Assembly: GCA_004431415.1 (NCBI GenBank)
Contig: QPMI01000280.1
Coordinates: 1-64,000, forward strand
Reading direction: 5' to 3'
From: Cyanophora paradoxa
Lineage: Eukaryota; Glaucocystophyceae; Cyanophorales; Cyanophoraceae
Length of the DNA stretch: 64,000 bases
The notes beneath the pieces are model-generated. The model had not been told where the DNA came from. It did not search any database and saw nothing but the letters and a program-made list of their open reading frames with translations. The translations under genes and the position numbers were made by a program. Shown in pieces: positions 50,002 to 61,800 of the stretch; position 1 is the stretch's first letter; each line of letters begins with the position of its first letter.

Positions 50002-53000
50002 GTTTTTTTGGAAAGTCTGCTCCATTCGTACACACATGACAGCAGTCCCCCGCTCCGCGCCTACCGGATACTGGGAAAGCCAAGCTACACTGAGGAAAAG
50101 GGCGAGCTCGGTTCTATAGCTTGTTGTCGTAGTCGAGCTGATGCTGAAGCTGTAGCCGTCAGGTCGCCCCCAACACATAATATGCGCCGGTCCTCAAGTA
50201 GGAGGCGTAGGCATGCTGAGCTACACGGTCCTAGATGCCCTCTTGCTGGTTCTAAAACATGGCCGCGGGTCGCTCGTGAAGGGGGGAGTTGAGAGAGGAG
50301 GTGGGGAGGGAGAGATGGGAGGGTAGGTTCAGGTTGTTGCGCTGGGTCTTGGATCGCGCCGCCCAAGTCCACGGGTGCGGCGGGGTGTTGGGAGCAGGGC
50401 GTCGCTGGCCGAACGTGAGGAGCCGAAGCTCCTAAACCTCGGCCTTACGGGCCCGCTGGGCCCTGCCGACGCCGCGTTCGAGTCTCCTCCAGCTGGGCCT
50501 CCTCCCGCTCCCGTCGCCGCCGTGGGGTCCTGAGCGGGCGCGTCCTTACCTATGCGCGCACCCTCGTCCTAGCCCGCCCCCCCCCCACTCCGAACCCCCC
50601 CCCCCCCTCTTCCTATCTATATTGCAGGAGGACGAAGGCAAAAAACTTCCAAAAAGGCCTTCGCGTTCACATTAGGGGCTGAGCCCGGGGAGGAGAACAT
50701 CAGTTCCAGGCTAGGGGCACAACCCCATGAAATCTACTGTTGTAGACGTGAAAGTTCATTCGACTGAAAGAAAAGATTGTCCAAAGAAAGGAAGGATAGC
50801 TAGAGAAAGGGTCTCCTGCACAGGAGAGGAAAGGAGCTAGCTGCTCGATAGCTCCGGGCGGCCGTGAGCCGGAGCCTCCCGCCTTCGAGGCTACGCTGCC
50901 TGGTTGAGGTAGCGTTTGGCCGCCTTGTTGGCGGCGATCTCCGCGGCCTTCTGGGCGAGCCGGCGCTTGCTCTCGCGGCCGGTCTGCTGGCGCGGGGCTG
51001 GCGGGGCCGGCATCATGCCGGCGGCAGCGGCGGCGGCGGCGGCTTCGCGCTCAGCCGCACGGCGCTCGTTGCGACGCATCTGCGGGCAGCGGGGTCGGTC
51101 ATTCCGAAGGAGACGGGCGGGCGCGCTGGGCTCGCCTCGGACGGAGACTGGTGCCGGTGGACCGGGCGTTGCATGTCGAGGAGGCTGAAGCGGCGGACCG
51201 CGCTGCTCGTGGTGCTGACGGAGGCGGCGGACACGACGGAGGCGCGGTCGTCGTCGTCGCTGTCGGTGTCAGCGTCGGCGTTGACGGCGGCGCGCGTGCG
51301 CGCAAGGTCCGTCCGGAAGGTGTCAGTGGCGGAGCGCGCGGCGGCCGCCCGAGCCGCTTCGGCGGCCGCTTTCGCCACCGCGGAGCCCACGGGCGCGCCG
51401 CAGACACGCACTGCCTTGGCGGCCGCGTAGTCGGCGGTCTTTTTGATGAAGTCGTCTTGCGCCTTGGGGCACTTCCCGGTTCGCCCAGGGGTGGCCGTAC
51501 GGGTCGTCCATGATGCAGCACGCCTGTAACGGAGTGAGTGTGCGCGAGTTCGCGACGCATAGACGCGGCGGGGCGTCGCGCGTACCGAGGTACAGATGAT
51601 GCCGAGAGGCTCGCCGGCGGGCGCCGGAATGAGACGGAAGCGGATGTCGAGCGGGTTGAGGCCGCCGACACGCCAGCGAGGCCGGGAGTTGCCCAGCGGG
51701 TGCGCAGCAAAGAAAGAAGAGTTGACGTAGCGCTCGAAGTCCGGGTTGCGGAGGACGAGGCGGAGGGCGAAGGGCGCCTGCGAGGTCGATTCGACGTAGA
51801 AGATCTCCCAGTGGTGGATGTTCTCCACGCCACAGTGGCGGAGAAAGTGCACGACCTGGGGGCGCGCCCGTCAGGCGTCGGCGTGGGTGCACGCGTACGC
51901 GGGCACGTGGGGCGGTGCGCGCACCAGCGAGCCGTCCGGGCGGCGGCCCTTGGGGGCGGTCATTAGCAGCACGATGGCGTCCTTGGGGTACTCGCTGAGC
52001 GGGAACCGTTGTTCCCCGGTCGCCGTTACGTCACGGATGCAGACCTGATGCTCGCTTTCAAGGATCGCGTAGTCCTTCGACATTGCCAGGAGCACGTCCG
52101 CGTACTGCCCGAACAGATTCTCGTCAGCTTAAGAGACCGGGTGCGAGGTGTGGGCGCCATCAGGTGCGCACCTTGCGAGGCATGGCAGCGAAGAGGACGG
52201 GGCGGGCGTTGAGCCGCTCCTGGCGGTCTTGCGCGAAAGTCGAGGCCTCGTATCCGATGCCGAGGATCGCGTTCTGGACCTCCACCGGGTCCGGACGCGG
52301 GAGCTTCGCGGAGGTGAAGGCGTTGACGATGAACGACGTCACCTTTTCCTTGCACTCCTCATGGCGGATGTGCGTGTGCTGGTCCGTTTTCTTCTCGCCG
52401 CGGCCGTCTGCAAGAGAGGGGCGACGGCAGGGTAAGGCACGTGCGCGCAGGGCTCCGCAGCGCGGCGGGGCGTACAGAGAGGCGGCATGCCGTGGAACGC
52501 GAGTGTCGGGTTCTCGCGGTCCTCGATGAGAATAGTGGACTCGAAGTGAATCCTGAGCAAGGGTGGAGTGAGAGGCGGTGAGCGCGCGCACGGGTGCGAG
52601 CACGTGCACCGGTCATTGTTGAGGTCCCGAATGTCGAGCTCTCGCAGCTCCTCTATCGTCTTGTAAACGGCGGCCTTGTCGTCGAGCTGCCGCACGCAGA
52701 AGGCGAAGGTGTTGGACACCGGGTAGTTCTCCGTGACCACGACCTTGCTGGCAAGGCCGTGTAGCTTGAGCTGTTGCTCGAGGTGAAGCATGATCTCCCG
52801 CTTGGACGGGTCGCGGTTCTGGAAGTTGCAGCCGGGAATGAAAGGCTTGCACGCTTCCTTGTAGGCGAACAGTGCCGCATTGTAGGACTGGAGTCGGGAC
52901 TCGGCTGTCTTGCCGTAGGGAACAACTTCGGTGTAGCCGGCCTGTGCCGACGAGTTCGCCGGGTTTATCGGAGCTGGTAGTCCCGACGGCGGGGCCGGTC

Positions 53001-53273
53001 CATCGGTCATCATTTCGTCCGAGCTCGAGGAGCGCGAGTTCGTCGATGAGGAAGCAGGGCGAGGTGTCTGTCCGGGCACGCCTGGCTTGACGCCCAGCGA
53101 GCCGATGCCGGGAATCTGGGGAAAGTGTCGGCCGACCGTCGCAGCGGGCACCGCCGCGGTCCGGCACGCACCAGAGATGCAGTGGACATCGGGAGAGGCT
53201 CTGACGAGCAGCAGGGACGCCTATGCGGCGCGACGACCTTGCGGTCGTGAACTTTCCGGGTACCGGAAAGTCC
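50002..53273 (-). mobile_element. GC-rich insertion carrying an intron-bearing gene, flanked by 19-bp duplication
   Basis: Interrupts the copy B replicase between perfect 19-bp direct repeats. The left end begins with seven T after the duplication (a possible reversed poly-A). The right end carries two adjacent hairpins, ACGACC-TTGC-GGTCGT and ACTTTCCGG-GTA-CCGGAAAGT. No terminal inverted repeats, reverse transcriptase or transposase were found. The long duplication and T-run suggest target-primed retrotransposition of a minus-strand RNA, but retained introns argue against a spliced mRNA. The left 890 bp (50,002-50,890) has no supported gene and includes C-rich tracts near 50,575-50,610. Confidence 0.7.
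50892..53191 (-). CDS. Multi-exon gene of unknown function inside the insertion
   Basis: Minus-strand coding exons separated by five short GT-AG introns: 52,553-52,609, 52,408-52,473, 52,105-52,171, 51,856-51,924 and 51,524-51,585 (57-69 bp). Between them lie well-formed protein segments such as AGYTEVVPYGKTAESRLQSY, IHFESTILIEDRENPTLAFH, KVTSFIVNAFTSAKLPRPDP, YADVLLAMSKDYAILESEHQ and GVENIHHWEIFYVESTSQAP. The C-terminal part is rich in Ala/Arg, ending AAKRYLNQAA with stop at 50,892; a further intron near 51,080-51,180 is likely. The start is uncertain; ATG codons exist at about 53,191 and 53,013. No domain is recognised. It could be a mobile-element accessory (ORF1-like) protein or a captured host gene. 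Confidence 0.6.
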
Positions 53274-53292
53274 CAGACCGAGGAGTTCTACG
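53274..53292. repeat. 19-bp target-site duplication, right copy
   Basis: Identical to 49,983-50,001; replicase similarity (EEFYDEYEDP onward) resumes immediately after. Confidence 0.85.
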
Positions 53293-55069
53293 ACGAATAC
53301 GAAGACCCACAGGTAATGTGTGATGAGTTGGACATTAAGGTTCCGCACGTGTGGTATGTTATCAAAGTTGAGGATAAGTTACTTATCGATGGGTTCCTTC
53401 CAATTCAGTGTATGATTTATTCCATGCAGCGCATGCGTCTTTACGAAAAGTGCAAGGAATTAAAGGGGATTGTTGGAGCTATTAAGGTTGATGCGGTCTA
53501 CGAACTAATCGATGAAGGCGAAAAAGTCGATTACATCACGCTCGACCGAACCAAATATGAGAATATTGGAAAGTTCACCAGCAAGCCCATTAATTCCAAG
53601 GATTACCACAAAAAGGTGTATCAGAACAAAGGGAAGAACTCAAACGGTAACATCCGATTTTGCAAGCCTGAGAGAATGAAGGATTTCGTCCAAACGCACA
53701 CATGGGAATGCAAAACTTACACTGTTGCGGATGAATTTAGCACCCAGTCCATCTGTGATTTGATGCATAACGGTAAGAATCGGATCGTGAAGGCTCTTTA
53801 TCCGGGAGGCGGAAAATCGACCGCTTGTTTCGCAGTGACCAAAGCATTTCTCAAAAACCCCGCGTTCATTGTTCCTTTCAATAAGCGTGTTAAGGAATTG
53901 AAGACTGAAAATGGGTTTACGAATGTGTTCACCATTCATGATGCTTTCAATCTCAGGGTAGATAACAACGATATGGACGATGTCGTAGGTATTAATGTGC
54001 GGAAGTTAGAGGCTCACGATTGTTTCGTAATTGATGAAGGGTATCAGTGGACTATTCCGCAACTTGCCGCGCTTAAACATGTTATGACGGTTGCGTCCCC
54101 GGAGAAGACATATATAATCAATGGTGACCCTACACAGAATCCACCTATTCAGTTCCTAAGCGTGGATCGAACAGCTCTTTTCGTGTAAGTTGGAACTTCT
54201 AATAGACAAGCGCCATGTTTTGCCGGAGGATCGGGAAATGATCAAGGAGATGAAGAAAGACCTTATCGAAGGTGATATGGAGGTTTCCGCGATGATTCAG
54301 AAATATAAGTTTCAAGTTGTTCACCCCGACGAATTGCAACCGGGCGATAAGATTATTACTTACACGAACCGGAAAGCCGCACAGATGAATGCTTTCATAC
54401 ACCGTAAAAAAATGGTAAAGATGCTCCGACTCATTTCAAAGGTCTCGAAATCGTCGCAAGGCATCGAATCACCAAAGGGAAGACGGTAGACGGTGAGCGC
54501 GTTATGATCCATAATGGATTCTCGTATATTATCGAAAAGATCGACGAAACCACACTTACGATTTCGGATTACGCGGATCGAAACATAGTAATCACGCTTC
54601 CCTATGATTGCATTCAGAGCTTCTCGTTTCCGCATGCTAATACCTGTCACGTTGCGCAAGGCGACACCATTAAAAATTCTCGTGTTGCGATCTGTGAAAC
54701 GAGTTCTCCTTACGTTAATAAATATTGGTTTTGGGTAGCCATTACACGAACGCCGTATTTAAAAGACACGGTTATTTGCGTGGATGAAAGCGAAATATTC
54801 AATATGGGTGCGTTCAAAACCCGAATGCATCGATCTATTCAGGGATACAAGCAACAAGACCAGAAGGCAGAGCGACCTTATGATGAATCCCAGTATGTTA
54901 CATACGAATGGATCAAGCAAAGGATGGGTAAACAATTTGGGTTCTGTTCAAGATGCTACCAAATCATGGATCTCGAAGAAGTTTCGGTAGATCGTGAAAA
55001 TAACGCAGTCGCTCATGTGATAGGGAATATTTCCCTCTCTCATATTAGTTGTAACTGTGCCGCGCAGTA

Positions 55070-55800
55070 ATGGATACCGTCTTATCTTACAAGAAATACC
55101 GGCAGAAGTTGATAAATGAAGGTGTGAGTTTTGATGAAGCGAAATTAAAACAGCAGTTTGCAAATTCGGAATTACAACAAATTTTTAAAAAACCCCAGAA
55201 ACCTTAAACGTTTTTAAGTATCGTAGCTAATCCCCGTTCATTCCAAGTAGATATTATGTTTTTTAGAGGATTCCAAACAGCAAACAGAGGAATGGGAGAG
55301 GCGCTTACGTTTATTGAAATTCTTAGTCGAAAAGCGTTTGTTTATCCTTTTAAAGACTCTTCCGAAATTCGCGATATATTAGATAGATTCAAACGGGATG
55401 CGGGAAGAGTTGTAGGATTGGCGGGAGATAATGAGTTTAGCAATGCAGTTTATCGGGAATGGTGCAGTGCGAATGGCGTAGAACTTTACACAGATGTAGC
55501 AAAAGACGACCATGTAACAGTTGGTAATAAGTTAGGTATCATAGATAGATTCACAAGGACTTTTAAGCAATATCTGAGAAAGGCGATGGTTGCAAAAAGG
55601 GACAAGTAAATGGCTCGATTTAGTAGGCGATGTTTTAAACACTTATAATACATCTCCTCATTCTTCTTTGAAGAACGACACACCAAACAACGTATACAGT
55701 AATGACCAAAAACAATTATACATTTACCTACGTGACAAAGTGCATAATGAAAGATTGACACAGAAAGAAGTGGGAGACGTCAAACCGGGCGATACAGTTA
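55070..55800 (+). pseudogene. rve-type integrase of PLV copy B, nonsense-mutated and truncated
   Basis: ATG at 55,070 overlaps the replicase stop as TAATG, as in copy A, and starts MDTVLSYKKYRQKLINE. A TAA at about 55,205 interrupts the N-terminal part. Coding similarity resumes at once with FQVDIMFFRGFQ (first Asp), AGDNEF (second Asp) and GIIDRFTRTFKQYL (third acidic residue, again Asp and again 38 residues on). A frame change follows near 55,600, and the gene ends inside PGDTVR where satellite A begins. A copy A-like C-terminal domain is absent. Confidence 0.85.
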
Positions 55801-58800
55801 GAAGAAAGATGCGCTTCACATCTCTCTGGGAGAATATGCACAAGGCGCTAGCCTTAGGCAGATTACTCTTCCAACCAGCAAGTCACGCAGTCAGAGGCTG
55901 CAGGTTTCCGATCTGCCAGAAAAAAGAAGAAGGATGCACTTCAAATCTCTCTGGGGGAATATGCACAAGGCGCTAGCCTTAGGCAGATTACTCTTCCAAC
56001 CAGCAAGTCACCCAGTCAGAGGCCGCAGGTTTCCAATCTGCCAGAAAATAGAAGAAGGATGCACCCCAAATCTCTCTGGGGGAATATGCACAAGGCGCTA
56101 GCCTTAGGCGAATGACCCACCCACCAGCAAGTCACTCAGTTGAAGGCCCCAGGTTTCCGATCTGCCACAAAATAGAAGAGAGAGATGCACCCCAAATCTC
56201 TCTGGGGGAATATGCACAAGGCGCTAGCCTTAGGCAGATGACCCACCCACCAGCAAGTCACTCAGTTGAAGGCCCCAGGTTTCTGATCCGCCACAAAATA
56301 GAAGAAAGATGCACTTCAAATCTCTCTGGGGGAATATGCACAAGGCGCTAGCCTTAGGCAGATGACCCACCCACCAGCAAGTCACTCAGTTGAAGGCCCC
56401 AGGTTTCCGATCTGCCAGAAAATAGAAGAAAGATGCACCCCAAATCTCTCTGGGGGAATATGCACAAGGCGCTAGCCTTAGGCAGATGACCCACCCACCA
56501 GCAAGTCACTCAGTCGAAGGCCGCAGGTTTCCGATCTGCCACAAAATAGAAGAAAGATGCACCCCAAATCTCTCTGGGGGAATATGCACAAGGCTCTAGC
56601 CTTAGGCAAATGACCCACCCACCAGCAAGTCACTCAGTCGAAGGCCCCAGGTTTCTGATCTGCCACAAAATAGAAGAAAGATGCACCCCAAATCTCTCTG
56701 GGGGAATATGCACAAGGCGCTAGCCTTAGGCAAATGACCCACCCACCAGCAAGTCACTCAGTCAGAGGCCCCAGGTTTCCGATCTGCCAGAAAATAGAAG
56801 AAGGATGCACTTCAAATCTCTCTGGGGGAATATGCACAAGGCGCTGGCCTTAGGCAGATGACCCACCCACCAGCAAGTCACTCAGTCGAAGGCCTCAGGT
56901 TTCCGATCTGCCACAAAATAGAAGAAAGATGCGCTTCACATCTCTCTGGGAGAATATGCACAAGGCGCTAGCCTTAGGCAGATTACTCTTCCAACCAGCA
57001 AGTCACCCAGTCAGAGGCTGCAGGTTTCCGATCTGCCAGAAAAAAGAAGAAGGATGCACTTCAAATCTCTCTGGGGGAATATGCACAAGGCGCTAGCCTT
57101 AGGCAGATTACTCTTCCAACCAGCAAGTCACCCAGTCAGAGGCCGCAGGTTTCCGATCTGCCAGAAAATAGAAGAAGGATGCACTTCAAATCTCTCTGGG
57201 GGAATATGCACAAGGCTCTAGCCTTAGGCGAATGACCCACCCACCAGCAAGTCACTCAGTTGAAGGCCCCAGGTTTCCGATCTGCCACAAAATAGAAGAA
57301 AGATGCACCCCAAATCTCTCTGGGGGAATATGCACAAGGCGCTGGCCTTAGGCAGATGACCCACCCACCAGCAAGTCACTCAGTTGAAGGCCCCAGGTTT
57401 CTGATCCGCCACAAAATAGAAGAAAGATGCACTTCAAATTTCTCTGGGGGAATATGCACAAGGCTCTAGCCTTAGGCAGATGACCCACCCACCAGCAAGT
57501 CACTCAGTTGAAGGCCCCAGGTTTCCGATCTGCCACAAAATAGAAGAAAGATGCACCCCAAATCTCTCTGGGGGAATATGCACAAGGCGCTAGCCTTAGG
57601 CAGATGACCCACCCACCAGCAAGTCACTCAGTCGAAGGCCCCAGGTTTCCGATCTGCCACAAAATAGAAGAAAGATGCACCCCAAATCTCTCTGGGGGAA
57701 TATGCACAAGGCTCTAGCCTTAGGCAAATGACCCACCCACCAGCAAGTCACTCAGTCGAAGGCCCCAGGTTTCTGATCTGCCACAAAATAGAAGAAGGAT
57801 GCACCCCAAATCTCTCTGGGGGAATATGCACCAGGCGCTAGCCTTAGGCGAATGACCCACCCACCAGCAAGTCACTCAGTCAGAGGCCCCAGGTTTCCGA
57901 TCTGCCACAACATAGATGAAGAATGCACCCCAAATCTCTCTGGGGGAATATGCACAAGGCGCTAGCCTTAGGCAGATTACTCTTCCAACCAGCAAGTCAC
58001 TCAGTTGAAGGCCCCAGGTTTCCGATCTGCCACAAAATAGAAGAAAGATGCACCCCAAATCTCTCTGGGGGAATATGCACAAGGCGCTAGCCTTAGGCAG
58101 ATGATCCACCCACCAGCAAGTCACGCAGTCAGAGGCTGCAGGTTTCCGATCTGCCAGAAAATAGAAGAAGGATGCACTTCAAATCTCTCTGGGGGAATAT
58201 GCACAAGGCGCTGGCCTTAGGCAGATTACTCTTCCAACCAGCAAGTCACCCAGTCAGAGGCCGCAGGTTTCCAATCTGCCAGAAAATAGAAGAAAGATGC
58301 ACCCCAAATCTCTCTGGGGGAATATGCACAAGGCTCTAGCCTTAGGCGAATGACCCACCCACCAGCAAGTCACTCAGTTGAAGGCCCCAGGTTTCCGATC
58401 TGCCACAAAATAGAAGAAAGATGCACCCCAAATCTCTCTGGGGGAATATGCACAAGGCGCTAGCCTTAGGCAGATGACCCACCCACCAGCAAGTCACTCA
58501 GTTGAAGGCCCCAGGTTTCTGATCTGCCACAAAATAGAACGCAGATGCACCCCAAATCTCTCTGGGGGAATATGCACAAGGCGCTAGCCTTAGGCAGATG
58601 ACCCACCCACCAGCAAGTCACTCAGTTGAAGGCCCCAGGTTTCCGATCTGCCACAAAATAGAAGAAAGATGCACCCCAAATCTCTCTGGGGGAATATGCA
58701 CAAGGCTCTAGCCTTTGGAAGATGACCCACCAACCAGCAAGTCACTCAGTTGAAGGCCCCAGGTTTCCGATCTGCCAGAAAATAGAAGAAGGATGCACTT

Positions 58801-61800
58801 CAAATCTCTCTGGGGGAATATGCACAAGGCGCTAGCCTTAGGCAGATGACCCACCCACCAGCAAGTCACTCAGTCGAAGGCCCCAGGTTTCCGATCTGCC
58901 ACAAAATAGAAGAAAGATGCACCCCAAATCTCTCTGGGGGAATATGCACAAGGCGCTAGCCTTAGGCAGATGACCCACCCACCAGCAAGTCACTCAGTCA
59001 AAGGCCCCAGGTTTCCGATCTGCCACAAAATAGAAGAAAGATGCACCCCAAATCTCTCTGGGGGAATATGCACAAGGCGCTAGCCTTAGGCAGATGACCC
59101 ACCCACCAGCAAGTCACTCAGTTGAAGGCCCCAGGTTTCGATCTGCCACAAAATAGAAGAAAGATGCACTTCAAATCTCTCTGGGGGAATATGCACAAGG
59201 CGCTAGCCTTAGGCAGATGACCCACCCACCAGCAAGTCACTCAGTGAAGGCCCCAGGTTTCCGATCTGCCACAAAATAGAAGAAAGATGCACCCCAAATC
59301 TCTCTGGGGAATATGCACAAGGCGCTAGCCTTAGGCAGATGACCACCCACCAGCAAGTCACTCAGCGAAGGCCCAGGTTTCCGATCTGCCACAAAATAGA
59401 AGAAAGATGCACCCAAATCTCTCTGGGGGAATATGCACAAGGCTCTAGCCTTAGGCAAATGACCCACCCACCAGCAAGTCACTCAGTCGAAGGCCCCAGG
59501 TTTCGATCTGCCACAAAATAGAAGAAAGATGCACCCCAAATCTCTCTGGGGGAATATGCACAAGGCGCTAGCCTTAGGCAAATGACCCACCCACCAGCAA
59601 GTCACTCAGTCAGAGGCCCCAGGTTTCCGATCTGCCACAAAATAGAAGAAGGATGCACCCCAAATCTCTCTGGGGGAATATGCACAAGGCGCTAGCCTTA
59701 GGCAGATACCCACCCACCAGCAAGTCACTCAGTCGAAGGCCCCAGGTTTCCGATCTGCCAGAAAATAGAAGAAAGATGCACCCCAAATCTCTCTGGGGAA
59801 TATGCACAAGGGCTAGCCTTAGGCAGATGACCACCCACCAGCAAGTCACTCAGTCAAGGCTGCAGTTTCCGATCAGCCAAAAATAGAAGAAGATGCACTT
59901 CAAATCTCTCTGGGGGAATATGCACAAGGCGCTAGCCTTAGCAGATGACTCCCAACCAGCAAGTCACCAGTCAGAGGCCCAGGTTTCCATCTGCCAGAAA
60001 ATAGAAGAAGATGCACTTCAAATCTCTCTGGGGAATATGCACAAGGCTCTAGCCTTAGGCAATGACCCACCCACCAGCAAGTCACTCAGTGAAGGCCCCA
60101 GGTTTCCGATCTGCCACAAAATAGAAGAGAGAGATGCACTTCAAATCTCTCTGGGGGAATATGCACAAGGCTCTAGCCTTAGGCGAATGACCCACCCACC
60201 AGCAAGTCATTCAGTTGAAGGCCCCAGGTTTCCGATCTGCCACAAAATAGAAGAAGAGATGCACCCCAAATCTCTCTGGGGAATATGCACAAGGCGCTGC
60301 CTTAGGCAGATGAACCACCCACCAGCAAGTCACTCAGTGAAGGCCCCAGGTTTCTGATCTGCCAGAAAATAGAAGAAGGATGCACTTCAAATCTCTCTGG
60401 GGGAATATGCACAAGGCGCTAGCCTTAGGCAGATGACCCACCCACCAGCAAGTCACTCAGTCAGAGGCCCCAGGTTTCCGATCTGCCACAAAATAGAAGA
60501 AAGATGCACTTCAAATCTCTCTGGGCGAATATGCACAAGGCGCTAGCCTTAGGCAGATGATCCACCCACCAGCAAGTCACTCAGTCGAAGGCCGCAGGTT
60601 TCCGATCTGCCAGAAAATAGAAGAAGGATGCACCCCAAATCTCTCTGGGGAATATGCACAAGGCCTAGCCTTAGGCAATGACCCACCCACCAGCAAGTCA
60701 CTCAGTCGAAGGCCCCAGGTTTCGATCTGCCACAAAATAGAAGAAAGATGCACCCCAAATCTCTCTGGGGAATATGCACCAGGCGCTAGCCTTAGGCAAT
60801 GACCCACCCACCAGCAAGTCACTCAGTCAAGGCCCCAGGTTTCCGATCTGCCACAAAATAGAAGAAGATGCACCCCAAATCTCTCTGGGGAATATGCACA
60901 AGGCGCTAGCCTTAGGCAGATGACCCACCACCAGCAAGTCACTCAGTTGAAGGCCCCAGGTTTCCGATCTGCCAAAAATAGAAGAAAGATGCACCCAAAT
61001 CTCTCTGGGGAATATGCACAAGGCGCTAGCCTTAGGCAGATGACCCACCCACCAGCAAGTCACTCAGTCAAGGCCCAGGTTTCCGATCTGCCAGAAAATA
61101 GAAGAAGATGCACTCAAATCTCTCTGGGGGAATATGCACAAGGCGCTAGCCTTAGGCAGATGACCCCCACCAGCAAGTCACTCAGTCAAGGCCCAGGTTT
61201 CCGATCTGCCACAAAATAGAAGAAGATGCACTCAAATCTCTCTGGGGAATATGCACAAGGCGCTAGCCTTAGGCAGATGACCCACCCACCAGCAAGTCAC
61301 TCAGTCGAAGGCCCCAGGTTTCCGATCTGCCACAAAATAGAAGAAAGATGCACCCAAATCTCTCTGGGGAATATGCACAAGGCTCTAGCCTTAGGCAAAT
61401 GCCCCACCCACCAGCAAGTCACTCAGATGAAGGCCCCAGGTTTCCGATCTGCCACAAAATAGAAGAAAGATGCACCCCAAATCTCTCTGGGGGAATATGC
61501 ACAAGGCGCTAGCCTTAGGCAGATGACCCACCCACCAGCAAGTCACTCAGTCGAAGGCCCCAGGTTTCCGATCTGCCACAAAATAGAAGAAAGATGCACT
61601 TCAAATCTCTCTGGGGGAATATGCACAAGGCGCTAGCCTTAGGCAGATGACCCACCCACCAGCAAGTCACTCAGTCGAAGGCCCCAGGTTTCCGATCTGC
61701 CACAAAATAGAAGAAAGATGCACCCCAAATCTCTCTGGGGGAATATGCACAAGGCGCTAGCCTTAGGCAGATGACCCACCCACCAGCAAGTCACTCAGTC

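Larger units (their letters stand above)
47639..55070 (+). pseudogene. PLV replicase, copy B, with frameshifts and a 3.3-kb insertion
   Basis: Counterpart of the copy A replicase, same start (MPRAVS) and end (SLSHISCNCAAQ). Pieces: 47,639-48,091; 48,039-49,754; 49,782-50,001; 53,274-54,188; 54,190-54,489; 54,504-55,070, in changing frames. The polymerase motif A survives (IEHDAIKSYP). Motif C reads KVDAVYE, without the TDC of copy A. Helicase motifs persist: PGGGKST, FVIDEGYQW, NGDPTQNPP, VAQGDTI and VAITRTP. Conserved Cys (KACVFD) and GHMYLLN match C291 and H395 of copy A. Lesions: indel near 48,040-48,090, stop/indel near 49,754 with an ATTCTTGTAAGTGTT duplication just after, the insertion at 50,002, and indels near 54,185 and 54,415. 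Not functional as it stands. Confidence 0.85.
32216..55800 (+). mobile_element. Integrated Polinton-like virus, copy B, opened by two insertions
   Basis: AT-rich viral segments at 32,216-33,932, about 45,020-50,001 and 53,274-55,800 carry small genes, a packaging-ATPase fragment, a penton-like protein, the capsid-adjacent protein, a broken replicase and a truncated integrase. They are separated by GC-rich mobile DNA. The order and orientation of the last five genes match copy A. The right end is cut inside the integrase by satellite A. No major capsid protein gene was found; it may lie in the DNA lost around the Helitron block. Confidence 0.85.

Noticed and set aside
50085-50372. Open frames on both strands left of the intron-bearing gene
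   Set aside because: They overlap each other, contain low-complexity sequence and show no recognisable protein segment.
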